From Algoriphagus sediminis (GTDB lineage: Bacteria > Bacteroidota > Bacteroidia > Cytophagales > Cyclobacteriaceae): DNA of 64,000 nt. The notes under the pieces were generated by a model. That model ran no database searches. It was not told the origin of the DNA and was given only the letters and a program-made list of their open reading frames with translations. Each line of letters starts with the position of its first letter. Within the stretch, counting starts at the first letter, position 1. The stretch lies in assembly GCF_030403435.1 (NCBI RefSeq), contig NZ_JAUEPH010000001.1:620001-684000 (forward strand), given 5' to 3'. The position numbers and the translations under genes were made by a program. Positions 36,166 to 44,943 of this stretch are shown here, one piece after another.

Positions 36166-37083
36166 ATGAATATTTCATTCCAACAACTTCGCGCATTGCA
36201 GCTAGTGGCCGAGCACAACAGCATTACAAAGGCTGCCAAATCTATCGGTATGACACAGCCTGCTATTTCGATTCAGCTGAAGAATCTTCAAGAGCAGTTT
36301 GAAGTCCCTCTCACAGAGGTTGTAGGTAAGAAAATATTTATGACTGAGTTTGGCCAACAGCTCGTCGAGACTGCTGACAAGATCTTTAAGGAACTCAATC
36401 AAGTGGAGCAGAAAATGCTGGACCTTAAAGGTTTACTTGCGGGTAAAATCAGTATTTCCGCAGTTTCTACTGGGAAATATATTATTCCCTATCTTATTTC
36501 AGACTTTATGAAACTTCATCCTCATGTGGAGATAAGTCTTGAAGTTTCAAACCGTAGAACCGTTTTTAGTCACCTTCAAAAAAACAGTACTGACCTCGCA
36601 ATAGTGTCCGTACTACCGGATGATTTCGATTTTGAAAAAGTCACTCTGGCTAAAAACCGATGGCAACTGGCCTGCTCACCTGAAAATGCTGAGTTCTATC
36701 AAGAGCAAATAGACAACAATCAATGGCAAAATGTGCCTTTTGTTCTACGAGAAAGCGGATCGGGCACCAGGGTGATGATGGAGAAATTTTTTAATCACCG
36801 AAATATTTCCGTAAAAAGTAAGATGGAGTTTGCCACCAATGAAGCGGTAAAACAGGCCCTAATGGCAGGACTAGGAGCCTCAGTCCTTTCGAATTTTTCC
36901 ATCTATCAGGAAAAAGAAGAGGGCCGGATTGTAACTTTGGATTATCCAGGTTTACCTATTGTAGGAACATGGGATTTAGTTTGGCTAAAGCAGAAAAAAC
37001 ATTCTCCTGCTGTCCTGGCTTTCATCCGATGGATTTCGGAAAATAAGGAACGCCTGTTTGAGAAGCATTTCCCGGAAGCTTAA
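36166..37083 (+). CDS. LysR-family transcriptional regulator (CbbR/CmpR-like)
   Basis: A 305-residue regulator. The N-terminal winged helix-turn-helix (LRALQLVAEHNSITKAAKSI...TQPAISIQLKNL, residues about 7-44) is typical of the family, and residues about 90-295 form the co-inducer-binding domain. It is divergent from the SbtA-type gene, the common arrangement of a LysR regulator and its target. The inducer is unknown. No binding site was resolved in the 87-bp intergenic, which is AT-rich. Confidence 0.9.
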   Translation: MNISFQQLRALQLVAEHNSITKAAKSIGMTQPAISIQLKNLQEQFEVPLTEVVGKKIFMTEFGQQLVETADKIFKELNQVEQKMLDLKGLLAGKISISAVSTGKYIIPYLISDFMKLHPHVEISLEVSNRRTVFSHLQKNSTDLAIVSVLPDDFDFEKVTLAKNRWQLACSPENAEFYQEQIDNNQWQNVPFVLRESGSGTRVMMEKFFNHRNISVKSKMEFATNEAVKQALMAGLGASVLSNFSIYQEKEEGRIVTLDYPGLPIVGTWDLVWLKQKKHSPAVLAFIRWISENKERLFEKHFPEA

Positions 37084-37108
37084 AATTTCCCCTCTTTTTG
37101 GAAAAGCC

Positions 37109-37116
37109 TATATTTG
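37109..37116 (+). promoter_or_regulatory. -7 element of the fabD promoter
   Basis: TATATTTG is a full TAnnTTTG match and would start the transcript near 37123, 17 bases before the fabD ATG. At 20 bases upstream only TTT is present, so the -33 part is weak. Confidence 0.45.
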
Positions 37117-37139
37117 CCCTCTCAAAAAACTTACATCAT

Positions 37140-38015
37140 ATGAAGGCAATTGTTTTCCCCGGTCAAGGGGCCCAGTTCCCAGGAATGGGAAAAGAGCTTT
37201 ATGAAAATAACCCAAAAGCTAAAGAACTTTTCGAGAAGGCAAATGAGGTATTGGGGTTCAGGATCACAGATATCATGTTTGAAGGCTCAGCGGAGGAGCT
37301 AAAGCAAACCAAGGTTACTCAACCAGCCATTTTTCTTCATTCTGTGGTGCTTGCTCTGACTGCTGATGAATTTAAGCCAGATATGGTCGCAGGACATTCC
37401 CTGGGTGAGTTTTCTGCCCTTGTTGCGAATGGCACACTTCCCTTCGAAGATGGTCTTAAACTAGTTTCTCAGCGAGCTCAAGCCATGCAGGAAGCCTGTG
37501 AAATCAACCCGTCTACCATGGCAGCCATTTTGGGCCTTGAAGATGAAAAAGTAGAGGAGATTTGTGCCACCATCACAGATGAAATTGTCGTTCCAGCAAA
37601 CTACAACTGTCCAGGTCAATTAGTCATTTCAGGAAGTAACAAAGGAATCGAGATCGCCTGCGAAAAGATGAAGGAAGCTGGCGCAAAAAGAGCGTTGCCT
37701 CTGCCAGTAGGAGGCGCCTTTCATTCACCTCTCATGGAGCCGGCGAGACAAAAACTGCAGGACGCTATTCTGGCAACTGAATTTTCTAACCCTTCCTGTC
37801 CGGTTTATCAAAACGTTTCTACCACAGCCGTAAAAGACATCGAGGAGATCAAAAATAATCTTATCGCTCAACTGACCGCTCCGGTAAAATGGACTCAATC
37901 TGTTCAGAATATGGTGGCAGATGGAGCCAGTGAATTCGTGGAATGTGGTCCTGGAAAAGTTCTTCAAGGCCTGGTGAAGAAAAACCACCGCGAAGCAGAA
38001 GTTTCGAGTATTTAA
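37140..38015 (+). CDS. fabD: Malonyl-CoA:ACP transacylase FabD
   Basis: It loads malonate onto acyl carrier protein to start fatty-acid elongation. The product is 291 residues from ATG 37140; the in-frame extension upstream crosses the promoter and is not family-like. It has the start motif GQGAQFPGMG (residues 8-17), the nucleophile Ser87 in GHSLGEFSALVA, the substrate Arg in QRAQAMQEA and the His in VGGAFHSPLM. The end GPGKVLQGLVKK is typical. The gene stands apart from other fab genes. Confidence 0.97.
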   Translation: MKAIVFPGQGAQFPGMGKELYENNPKAKELFEKANEVLGFRITDIMFEGSAEELKQTKVTQPAIFLHSVVLALTADEFKPDMVAGHSLGEFSALVANGTLPFEDGLKLVSQRAQAMQEACEINPSTMAAILGLEDEKVEEICATITDEIVVPANYNCPGQLVISGSNKGIEIACEKMKEAGAKRALPLPVGGAFHSPLMEPARQKLQDAILATEFSNPSCPVYQNVSTTAVKDIEEIKNNLIAQLTAPVKWTQSVQNMVADGASEFVECGPGKVLQGLVKKNHREAEVSSI

Positions 38016-38037
38016 TAAAATTAGAAGGTAGAATTAT

Positions 38038-38523
38038 TTAAGGTTTGGGGGTATACTCCCAAACCTTTTTTTCATCACTGCATTCTTCTAGCAGTTGCTG
38101 ATGGTTTTTCCTTTCAAGGGGATTAACAAAGTCAGGTAAGAGTTCTGCCAAGGGCACTAATGCAAACCTTCTATTTGAAATGTGAGGATGAGGTATTTGA
38201 AGCGTGGGTAGATTTATGATTCGATCACCGAAATAGAGTATATCTATATCAATATTTCGATCCGACCAGCGCTGTTTTCTAACTCGACCCAATTCACTCT
38301 CTATCCCTTTTAATCGGCCCAGCAGTTCCTCTGGAAAAAAACTGGTTTCCACCAGGAGAGCCTGATTCAGAAACTTCTCCTTGGCACTAGGGCCCCAGGC
38401 TTCTGTTTCGTAAACCTTTGAAAGTGAAATAATATCCATCTGTTTAGAAATCAATTCTCTGGTCTGAGATAGCAACTGCTCTCTGTCTCCCATATTACTT
38501 CCTAAAAGCAAAACCGATTTCAT
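38038..38523 (-). CDS. folK: 2-amino-4-hydroxy-6-hydroxymethyldihydropteridine pyrophosphokinase FolK
   Basis: It transfers pyrophosphate from ATP to hydroxymethyl-dihydropterin in folate synthesis. The product is 161 residues from ATG 38523; a TTG two codons earlier is less likely. LLLGSNMGDRE is at residues 5-15, and the signature RWSDRNIDIDILYFGD and IPHPHISNRRFALVPLAEL cover the ATP and magnesium sites. Its last codons overlap the terminator of the convergent fabD gene. It is divergent from sppA. Confidence 0.95.
   Translation of the reverse strand: MKSVLLLGSNMGDREQLLSQTRELISKQMDIISLSKVYETEAWGPSAKEKFLNQALLVETSFFPEELLGRLKGIESELGRVRKQRWSDRNIDIDILYFGDRIINLPTLQIPHPHISNRRFALVPLAELLPDFVNPLERKNHQQLLEECSDEKKVWEYTPKP
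38040..38072 (+). terminator. fabD terminator embedded in the 3' end of folK
   Basis: A perfect 10-base stem (38040-38049 with 38058-38067) is followed by T7. It lies fully inside the last folK codons, so the same bases serve as terminator on one strand and coding sequence on the other. Confidence 0.75.
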
Positions 38524-38599
38524 AAACAATTGGGCTAAGGATTGATGTTGTAAACCAAAATCAAATTAAGTTAATTTGGCATTCATTTAATCAAAGACT

Positions 38600-40363
38600 A
38601 TGAAATTTCTTGGAAATGTGTTGGCGGTAATCGTCGGCTTATTTGTGTTTACCATACTGTCCATCTTGATTTCTTTCGGAATTCTAGGAGCGCTGGTGGC
38701 TTCAGGGGAAAAGGAAGTTACTGTCAAAGAAAATACAGTGCTGCATATCAATCTCAATGGAAGAACCATTGTAGAGCGAACCAATGAAGACGACCTGAAT
38801 TTGGGAAGTTTTTCAGCCTTTGGTTCACCAATGACGGCCGGAATGTATAATCTTAAAAAGGCGCTAAAAGGAGCTGCAGAGGATGAAAGCATCAAGGGAA
38901 TTTATTTAAATACCGGCCTGGTATTCACTGGTCAGGCTAACCTTCTGGAACTAAGGAACGCACTGAAAGAATTTAAGGAATCAGGAAAATTTATCATCGC
39001 CTATGATGAAGCCTACAGTGAAGGAGGATATTATTTAGCTTCAGTCGCAGACGAAATTTACATCAACCCACTGGGTGGAATCGACTTCAATGGATTTGCC
39101 TCGGAAACCATCTTTTTGACAGGGTTTTTCGCAAAAGTAGGGATCAAGCCTGTGGTATTCCGTGTGGGTGATTTCAAAAGTGCTGTAGAGCCCTTTATCC
39201 TTAAGGAAATGAGTCCTGAAAACAGGCTTCAGACGGAATCTTTTCTGAATGACATTAATTCCCAGGCCTTGGCTGGAATTGCTGAAAGCCGGAATATCAA
39301 CTTAGATAGCCTTACTATCATTAATGACCAAATGCTGGTAAGAGAGCCGGAAGATGCCGTGAAGTACGGTTTAGCCACTGCTGAACTTTATGAAGATGAG
39401 GTCCTTGCTAAGATCAGAGAGAAACTAGGTCTGGAAGAGGATGCAGACATCCCTACTATGAAAGTGACCGAGTTTAATAAAACCGTCTCTAGTAAAAATC
39501 TGACGTCTAAAAACAGAATCGCTGTGATTTTGGCCGAAGGCCAAATAGTAAGTGGAGATGTAGATGGGATGTTGAGTTCTGACAAATTTGCAAGAGAGAT
39601 CAGAAAAGCCCGAAAGAATGATAACATCGATGCTATCGTCTTGAGGGTGAACTCTCCAGGAGGGTCAATTCTAGCTTCTGAAGTGATTTGGAAGGAAATG
39701 GTGGAAGCGAAAAAAGTAAAGCCTCTTATCGTATCAATGGGTGAGGTAGCCGCTTCAGGTGGTTACTACATTTCTGCTCCGGCAGATACCATTGTGGCTC
39801 AGCCGAATACCATCACAGGATCCATTGGGATTTTTGGTCTATTCTTTAATGTAGAAGAGCTGGTGACAGACAAGCTTGGAATTACCACAGACGTGGTGGA
39901 AACAGGTGAGCTTTCTGATTTTATGAATCCAGGTAGGGAGCTGACTCAGGTGGAAATGGACATAGTCCAAAAGAACATTGAGGATGGCTATGAAACCTTC
40001 ATTTCCAAAGTAGTGGAAGGTAGAGGTATGACAGCAGAGCAGGTGAAGGAAGTGGCATCCGGACGGGTTTGGACTGGAACTCAAGCCAAGGAAAGAGGAC
40101 TAGTGGATGTGCTTGGGGGTTTAGATACTGCTATTGAGATTGCCGCTGGCAAAATAGATGCAGGAGATGATTACCGAGTAGTTTACTATCCTGAGCAAAA
40201 GCCTTGGTTCGAAGTACTGATGAAAGACTTGGAAAATAATGTAAGTACCCGAATCATCCAATCACAACTTGGAGATGCGTATCCCTATTTCCAGAAAACT
40301 CAGGAGCTCAAGCATCTACAAGGCATTCAGGTTCGAATGCCTCAGGATATCATAATCAAGTAA
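38600..40363 (+). CDS. sppA: Signal peptide peptidase SppA, 67K type
   Basis: A 587-residue membrane-anchored serine protease that degrades cleaved signal peptides. One N-terminal transmembrane helix (about 7-33) precedes two tandem ClpP-like domains. The general base Lys193 lies in FRVGDFKSAVEPF in the first domain and the nucleophile Ser386 in MGEVAASGGYY in the second. The full-length fused form corresponds to E. coli SppA. It ends in a strong terminator. Confidence 0.95.
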   Translation: MKFLGNVLAVIVGLFVFTILSILISFGILGALVASGEKEVTVKENTVLHINLNGRTIVERTNEDDLNLGSFSAFGSPMTAGMYNLKKALKGAAEDESIKGIYLNTGLVFTGQANLLELRNALKEFKESGKFIIAYDEAYSEGGYYLASVADEIYINPLGGIDFNGFASETIFLTGFFAKVGIKPVVFRVGDFKSAVEPFILKEMSPENRLQTESFLNDINSQALAGIAESRNINLDSLTIINDQMLVREPEDAVKYGLATAELYEDEVLAKIREKLGLEEDADIPTMKVTEFNKTVSSKNLTSKNRIAVILAEGQIVSGDVDGMLSSDKFAREIRKARKNDNIDAIVLRVNSPGGSILASEVIWKEMVEAKKVKPLIVSMGEVAASGGYYISAPADTIVAQPNTITGSIGIFGLFFNVEELVTDKLGITTDVVETGELSDFMNPGRELTQVEMDIVQKNIEDGYETFISKVVEGRGMTAEQVKEVASGRVWTGTQAKERGLVDVLGGLDTAIEIAAGKIDAGDDYRVVYYPEQKPWFEVLMKDLENNVSTRIIQSQLGDAYPYFQKTQELKHLQGIQVRMPQDIIIK

Positions 40364-40365
40364 TC

Positions 40366-40394
40366 AAAAAAACCGGCTTAGGCCGGTTTTTTTA
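40366..40394 (+). terminator. Terminator of sppA
   Basis: A seven-base GC-rich stem (40371-40377 with 40382-40388) with loop TTAG lies between A6 and T7 and is likely to act in both directions. It touches the stop of the convergent lipoprotein gene. Confidence 0.8.
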
Positions 40395-40967
40395 TTTAGT
40401 AGATTTTAAAGATTTGATTTGCCTTGTTCTAACTCCATCTTCAATCACCCAGCCTCCACTAAATCGGCCATCAGGTCTGTGAAAATGGTAAATTCCTGAA
40501 AAGCTTTTAGGGTGGTTATAATATCCACCTTCTTTAAAATCAGCATAATTTAACTCCTTAGGCTCATCGGGATAAATACTCAGCAAATAGGCGGCAAAAT
40601 CTCCATCTTTTTGAGGATAAAGTATTAAAATCTGAAGAACATATTTTTTATTAAAGCCCTCAACATTTAAGTGACCTGGGATTTTAACAGTTTCCCAATC
40701 GAACTGAACTTCAATCACTCTTTTCCCATCATTTTGATTATAAATCTTGTAATTTGACCAAATAGGTTTTCCCTCCCAAGAACCCATTTGACCTACTTCA
40801 TCAGGGTTTTCGTTTAGAACTAAGTTTGATTCATACCAGGATTTGGCAGCTTGAAGTTCTTGATCTTCAATGATTATTTCATCCTTTGGTTCTTCTTGCT
40901 TCGCTGAGATACAACTAGACCCTATAAGAATTAGTATTATCGAAAGTAGCCTCAATTGATTCATCAT
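40392..40967 (-). CDS. Lipoprotein with the same N-terminal domain as the downstream metalloprotease
   Basis: A 191-residue lipoprotein from ATG 40967 (an upstream ATG at 41012 adds 15 non-signal residues). Lipobox GSSC gives the anchor Cys. The rest is one domain of about 150 residues that I recognise in the N-terminal half of the protein at 42261-43851: both share NWYE/SWYE near the start, YHQKDGKKVIEVQFDWE/YNQNDGKRVIEVQFDWE, LSIYPD, FSGxYHF and GGWxIxDGV. No other family is recognised. It could be a decoy, a regulator, or a relic of the larger protein. Confidence 0.65.
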   Translation of the reverse strand: MMNQLRLLSIILILIGSSCISAKQEEPKDEIIIEDQELQAAKSWYESNLVLNENPDEVGQMGSWEGKPIWSNYKIYNQNDGKRVIEVQFDWETVKIPGHLNVEGFNKKYVLQILILYPQKDGDFAAYLLSIYPDEPKELNYADFKEGGYYNHPKSFSGIYHFHRPDGRFSGGWVIEDGVRTRQIKSLKSTK

Positions 40968-41235
40968 TACCTTAAGAATGTTGGAATTAAATGTAAATGT
41001 TCTCTCCTTCATTTAAGCCAGTGTTTCATTTTTGTTAGAAGATTATAAAAAGAAAAACAAACACTAAATATTTAGATGAAAATATTGAAATAAATCAAGC
41101 CAAGTTTTCTTTAGTAGTCTCACTTCAAAGCTAGTTCCACATCCATTTATTAATGGATCAATTATTTGAATTAATCCATTCATGCTCTTCACGAAATAAT
41201 CGTCAAGTAAATTAAAAACTGGACTAAGCCACTTT

Positions 41236-41625
41236 CTATTCTTTTCTCTTAAAGATTAATAATTTACCCGTGTATGTATCCATCAAAACCAGGTATTCCT
41301 CCGAAAGCGTTTCTAAGTAATAGCACATGGAGTCTCCTTTTCCATCATCTATACTTAAATATTTCATGTCCTCAGGGTCTGTAGAATGAGCATTGCAGTC
41401 AGTGCCACTTTTCTGAATCGAATAGCTTTTTGCTGAAGAATGCACAGATGATTCCTTATTTCCAAAATCATCATCAAACCCACCATCCTCAGTGAAAACC
41501 CAGACCATTTCCGGATCTTTTTCGAATTCCCAAGCTCCAACAATAGATGACTGAGCTAGGACAGGAAATGAAGTAAGTAGTAACAGAAGAATTAAAACTA
41601 GTCCTCTGGATTGATTTTTTTTCAT
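41236..41625 (-). CDS. Small secreted lipocalin-like protein
   Basis: A 129-residue protein with a signal peptide ending PVLAQ (residues 21-25). The body starts SSIVGAWEFEKDPEMVWVFTEDG and ends with beta strands (EEYLVLMDTYTGKLLIFKRKE), resembling the short lipocalin-like domains found in Bacteroidota. The lipocalin label is a guess from strand pattern and the GxW at the start. Two Cys residues (about 76 and 97) could form a disulfide. It lies downstream of the two lipoproteins on the same strand, 67 bp from the nearest. Confidence 0.5.
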   Translation of the reverse strand: MKKNQSRGLVLILLLLLTSFPVLAQSSIVGAWEFEKDPEMVWVFTEDGGFDDDFGNKESSVHSSAKSYSIQKSGTDCNAHSTDPEDMKYLSIDDGKGDSMCYYLETLSEEYLVLMDTYTGKLLIFKRKE

Positions 41626-41692
41626 TAAGCTTCCTGCATTAAATTCTTCATTGGAAAAGGTTTATCAAAGGTCACTTTTTCTACCAACTAAC

Positions 41693-42268
41693 TTATACAA
41701 TAATCAGAGTAATTGAAACTCTGGAAAGCCAAGTATCTCCAGTTTTTTCGAAAAAAAACAATGAACTTCCCCCGCATGGAATTGGAGAACATTGGGTGCT
41801 AACAATGACTCCGCAATACTTCCCCTCGTTTAGAAATACTGGCTTTGACAGCACCTTATAAACTATCTCTTTCGATTCTTCCTTGAAGGTGCTTAGAGTT
41901 TCATTTGACAAAACACGGATGTGATTATTCAATAGTGAACTGTCGAAAAGGTATGGCTCACTCGTTTGGCTGATAAACTGCTCCCAAGACCGCTGAGCGA
42001 TATAATCACTTACTTGACCATTTTCAAAATTCCTAATTTGATCCAAATCATCAACCCTACTGTAATCGTCTAGTAAAATCTCTACCAAGCTCGAATCACT
42101 TTCCATTTTCAAATAAACCACTGTATCACCTAAGCTTTCAAGATGATTGGTCGAGTATAGCCAATTAAGGAAATTGTGGGTTTCCATTTTACTCGTATCT
42201 GCTTCATTTTCTGAACAAGAAAACAGTGTTAAAACGATTAATTGAAAAAGTAATTTAGAACTATTCAT
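41693..42268 (-). CDS. Lipoprotein of unknown function, translationally coupled to the metalloprotease
   Basis: A 191-residue lipoprotein from ATG 42268. The lipobox LTLFSC gives an anchor Cys at about residue 18, followed by SENEAD, an acidic stretch typical of surface export in Bacteroidota. The body is polar with no recognised domain, and a pair CSPIPC occurs near the end. The start overlaps the stop of the putative metalloprotease gene by 8 bp, so the two are very likely made together. This makes it a candidate partner, inhibitor or immunity protein; that role is inferred. Confidence 0.65.
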   Translation of the reverse strand: MNSSKLLFQLIVLTLFSCSENEADTSKMETHNFLNWLYSTNHLESLGDTVVYLKMESDSSLVEILLDDYSRVDDLDQIRNFENGQVSDYIAQRSWEQFISQTSEPYLFDSSLLNNHIRVLSNETLSTFKEESKEIVYKVLSKPVFLNEGKYCGVIVSTQCSPIPCGGSSLFFFEKTGDTWLSRVSITLIIV

Positions 42269-43851
42269 TTGGGCAAGCCTTGGAACCTTTTGCATTTGAA
42301 TTTGAATTAAGCTCTGCATAGTAAATATCACTAATCCTTCTTTTATCTTCCAAACTCAACTTCTCATAGACATCGGTCCCTGAAAATCCAGACCAAGCCA
42401 AATCTTTGAAAAACTGATCATTACTCAAAAGAGAGGATGGATATCCCAATGACGACGCAAAGTCTTTGAGACTTGTAGCAATATGGGAGACAAATCTATT
42501 CTCTATAAACAAATTATGATGTATCGGATTATAGTCTATTGATCCAGGGACATTATATTTAGTTATATAATAATTCAATAGTGCATTTAAGTCTTGATCT
42601 ACCAACGGGTATTGTTCAATAAATAGAAAATAGGCATGTAAAATTTCATGTAAAACAGTTTTTGCTATAAATAGGTCCGAAGAACCAGAAATAACCGAAC
42701 TGTTCAAAGTTATATTAGCTTGGTTGTTTGAGATGAATGGATTTGTACAACCAGGAACCCCTACCCCGCAGTTTGTTCCATATGAAATTTTAAGATCAAA
42801 ATTAAAAGGTGGAGCAAGATCTCCAGAAAACTTGTCAAAAATTATCTTGAAATCAGCTTTAGAGCTACCTATCAATTGATTGATAACTAAAATATGACAA
42901 TTACTTAAACTAGCCAAATCAATTTGATCATCTTCCTCTTCCTCCTCTTCCTCATAGCACTCATAAACTGTTATTCCTAGAATATTAGAATCTACTTCTT
43001 CGCAGTTTTCATTTGAATCGTCAGGTGTACCTCCTCCTCCACCTGAAGTGCCATCCGGTGATTCTGGAGCCAACATTACTGGGTCAGGTTCATTAATGCA
43101 GTAAACCCCACCATATTCTTCCGTGACCCCACTAGTCAAGCACATACCATCAGCACTACAACTTTTTGTCCAAGTCCGGGTAACGTTCTGATAACATCTC
43201 AATCTGGAATTTGAATTTTTAGTATTTATTTTATTCCCATCTAGTTTTTTATACAGCTTAATCTTGTGTGTTATCACGCCATCCTTAATCAGCCAACCTC
43301 CTATGAACTTACCGTTAGGCTTAGAAAAGTGATATTCTCCTGAAAAGTTCTCTGGAATCTCTTGATATCCGCCTTTACTAAAGTCATCCAAAGTGAATTG
43401 TTTATCTGAATCATCTGGATAAATGCTCAAAAAATAGGGCACATGTTTTCCTTCCTCTTTGGGGAATAAAATCAGAGTTTGTAGAACCGATGATTTATTG
43501 AATCCTGCCGTATTGAGGTGCTCAGGTATCTGAATCTCTTCCCAGTCAAACTGAACCTCAATAACTTTCTTCCCATCCTTTTGATGGTAGATTTTGAAAC
43601 GGTCCCAATTTGGCTTTCCTTTTCGCTCACCAAATTGCCTTGCATTTTCTATTCCAGATTCCTGGATTAAGTTGGCTTCGTACCAGTTTTTAGCCGCAAG
43701 AAGCTCAGGATTATCTGATGATTGTATCGGATTCTCTGGCTCATCAATGCACGAAAAGAGCAGAGTTGAAAAACTAACTACCAGAAGCAGGCCAAAATAA
43801 TAATACTGTTTGGCGCGATGTGTGTGTGTGTGTGTGTGTGTTGGGTTGCAT
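42261..43851 (-). CDS. Surface lipoprotein with zincin (HExxH) domain, frameshifted at a (CA)n tract
   Basis: The conserved frame is open from 43856 to the stop at 42261-42263 but has no ATG, GTG or TTG before the signal peptide. The only ATG (43849-43851) is one base out of frame and reads 25 codons to a TAG. With one extra CA unit the product would be 530 residues: a TH-repeat start, RAKQ, a hydrophobic segment and lipobox LLFSC (Cys35), then acidic IDEPEN. The N-terminal domain (about 40-205) matches the neighbour lipoprotein. A Gly/Ser linker and an acidic E7 run follow. The C-terminal domain contains VLHEILHAYF (HEILH, bases 42636-42650) and a later HHN, as in zinc metalloproteases. Confidence 0.7.
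43819..43841. repeat. Dinucleotide microsatellite (TG)11 within the signal-peptide region
   Basis: Eleven TG units plus a T (CA on the coding strand) lie between the only start codon and the signal peptide of the metalloprotease lipoprotein. No other dinucleotide tract of similar length was seen in the window. Confidence 0.95.
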
Positions 43852-43996
43852 AATTGCTATTGAAATACTAAAACTTTATTCAATTAAGTTTTAAAAACAA
43901 AATCATACAACTAAATCTAACTCTTTTTTAAACTCATAATTCACAAAGCAAATACTTGTGTGTAAGTGGCACTTTTTAGGTTTTGAAAAAATTTGG

Positions 43997-44884
43997 CTAT
44001 TGCATCAAAACTCTCCAAGCGGTTTCCACATCTCCTTTTTCTAAATATTCTTTAGCCAGTTCGTGAAGATGATTTTGGAATGACTCCGGGTCATTCACAA
44101 ATCTTCTCTTGATATCCAAAATTGCCGGATGATGGGAAAGTTCATTTACTTCTTCTTCTGAGGGTAATTCCTCTACGTTAGCCAAACGACCAAGATTATT
44201 TCCAGTTAAAACCGGACTGATTCGTACAGATTCCGGTAATTGATCCACTCCTATCCCTTTGGTGCGTAATGGTTTTGGAATCTGGAAAAGCGAATCACCA
44301 CTCGCTCTGCTGTACCAAGCCCCACCCAGTCTAGCCACTGCATCCAGTTTATTAGGATCAATAGCACCAGCACTATCCATGACATCTTCACTCACATGAA
44401 GCGCCAGCACTTCGCATATGACCAAGTTTCCTGATCCTCCCTGATCTCCCAGAGCCTTTACCTCATTCACTCTACATTCCATGGCTATGGGCGCTTCTTT
44501 GACCCTGGGCGGTTTTACTTTTTCCGAAGGAACTGAGGTCAAACCAGCCTTCACGAATTCATTGACACCCTTTTCATATTCTGTGCTTGCAAGTGACATT
44601 TGCTCTACCAGATCAAAATTCACCACATGGATAACCGTCTCAGGAACTTCTAGGACATTCTCCAGCGTATGCTTCGTGGTATTGTCTCGCACACGCCTTG
44701 AAGGTGAAAAGATCACGATGGGCGGATTTGTGCTGAAGAGATTAAAAAAGCTAAATGGGCTCAAATTCACATTCCCCTCTTTATCAATGGTACTGGCAAA
44801 AGCAATAGGCCTGGGAGCCACACTTCCCTGTAGCAACGCGTGAAATTCTGATGTTTTTAACTCTCCGGGATAAAAGGTTTTCAT
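43997..44884 (-). CDS. Flavin reductase-family protein (FMN-binding split barrel)
   Basis: A 295-residue protein. The domain (about 1-200) has GSVAPRPIAFASTIDKEGNVNLSPFSFFN, the usual FMN-binding block, and SRRVRDNTTKHTLENVLE. FMN:NADH oxidoreductases of this family serve two-component monooxygenases or act alone. An extra C-terminal segment of about 90 residues is present. No monooxygenase partner is adjacent. The gene is divergent from the damaged nuclease-like gene and lies 145 bp upstream of the metalloprotease gene. Confidence 0.85.
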   Translation of the reverse strand: MKTFYPGELKTSEFHALLQGSVAPRPIAFASTIDKEGNVNLSPFSFFNLFSTNPPIVIFSPSRRVRDNTTKHTLENVLEVPETVIHVVNFDLVEQMSLASTEYEKGVNEFVKAGLTSVPSEKVKPPRVKEAPIAMECRVNEVKALGDQGGSGNLVICEVLALHVSEDVMDSAGAIDPNKLDAVARLGGAWYSRASGDSLFQIPKPLRTKGIGVDQLPESVRISPVLTGNNLGRLANVEELPSEEEVNELSHHPAILDIKRRFVNDPESFQNHLHELAKEYLEKGDVETAWRVLMQ

Positions 44885-44943
44885 ATCTTGGGTTTATCAA
44901 TGCAGTTTACTTGAAAATAATTTTTAAGCCAAAAGGTTCTCCT

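Noticed and set aside
42933..42956. Second variable tract (GAG/GAA run) in the metalloprotease gene
   Set aside because: It encodes a Glu/Asp-rich linker in multiples of three bases, so length change would not shift the frame; probably a charged spacer.
43819..43841. TG tract as part of a CRISPR-like or recombination repeat
   Set aside because: It is a plain dinucleotide microsatellite with no spacers or inverted repeats; slippage explains it better.
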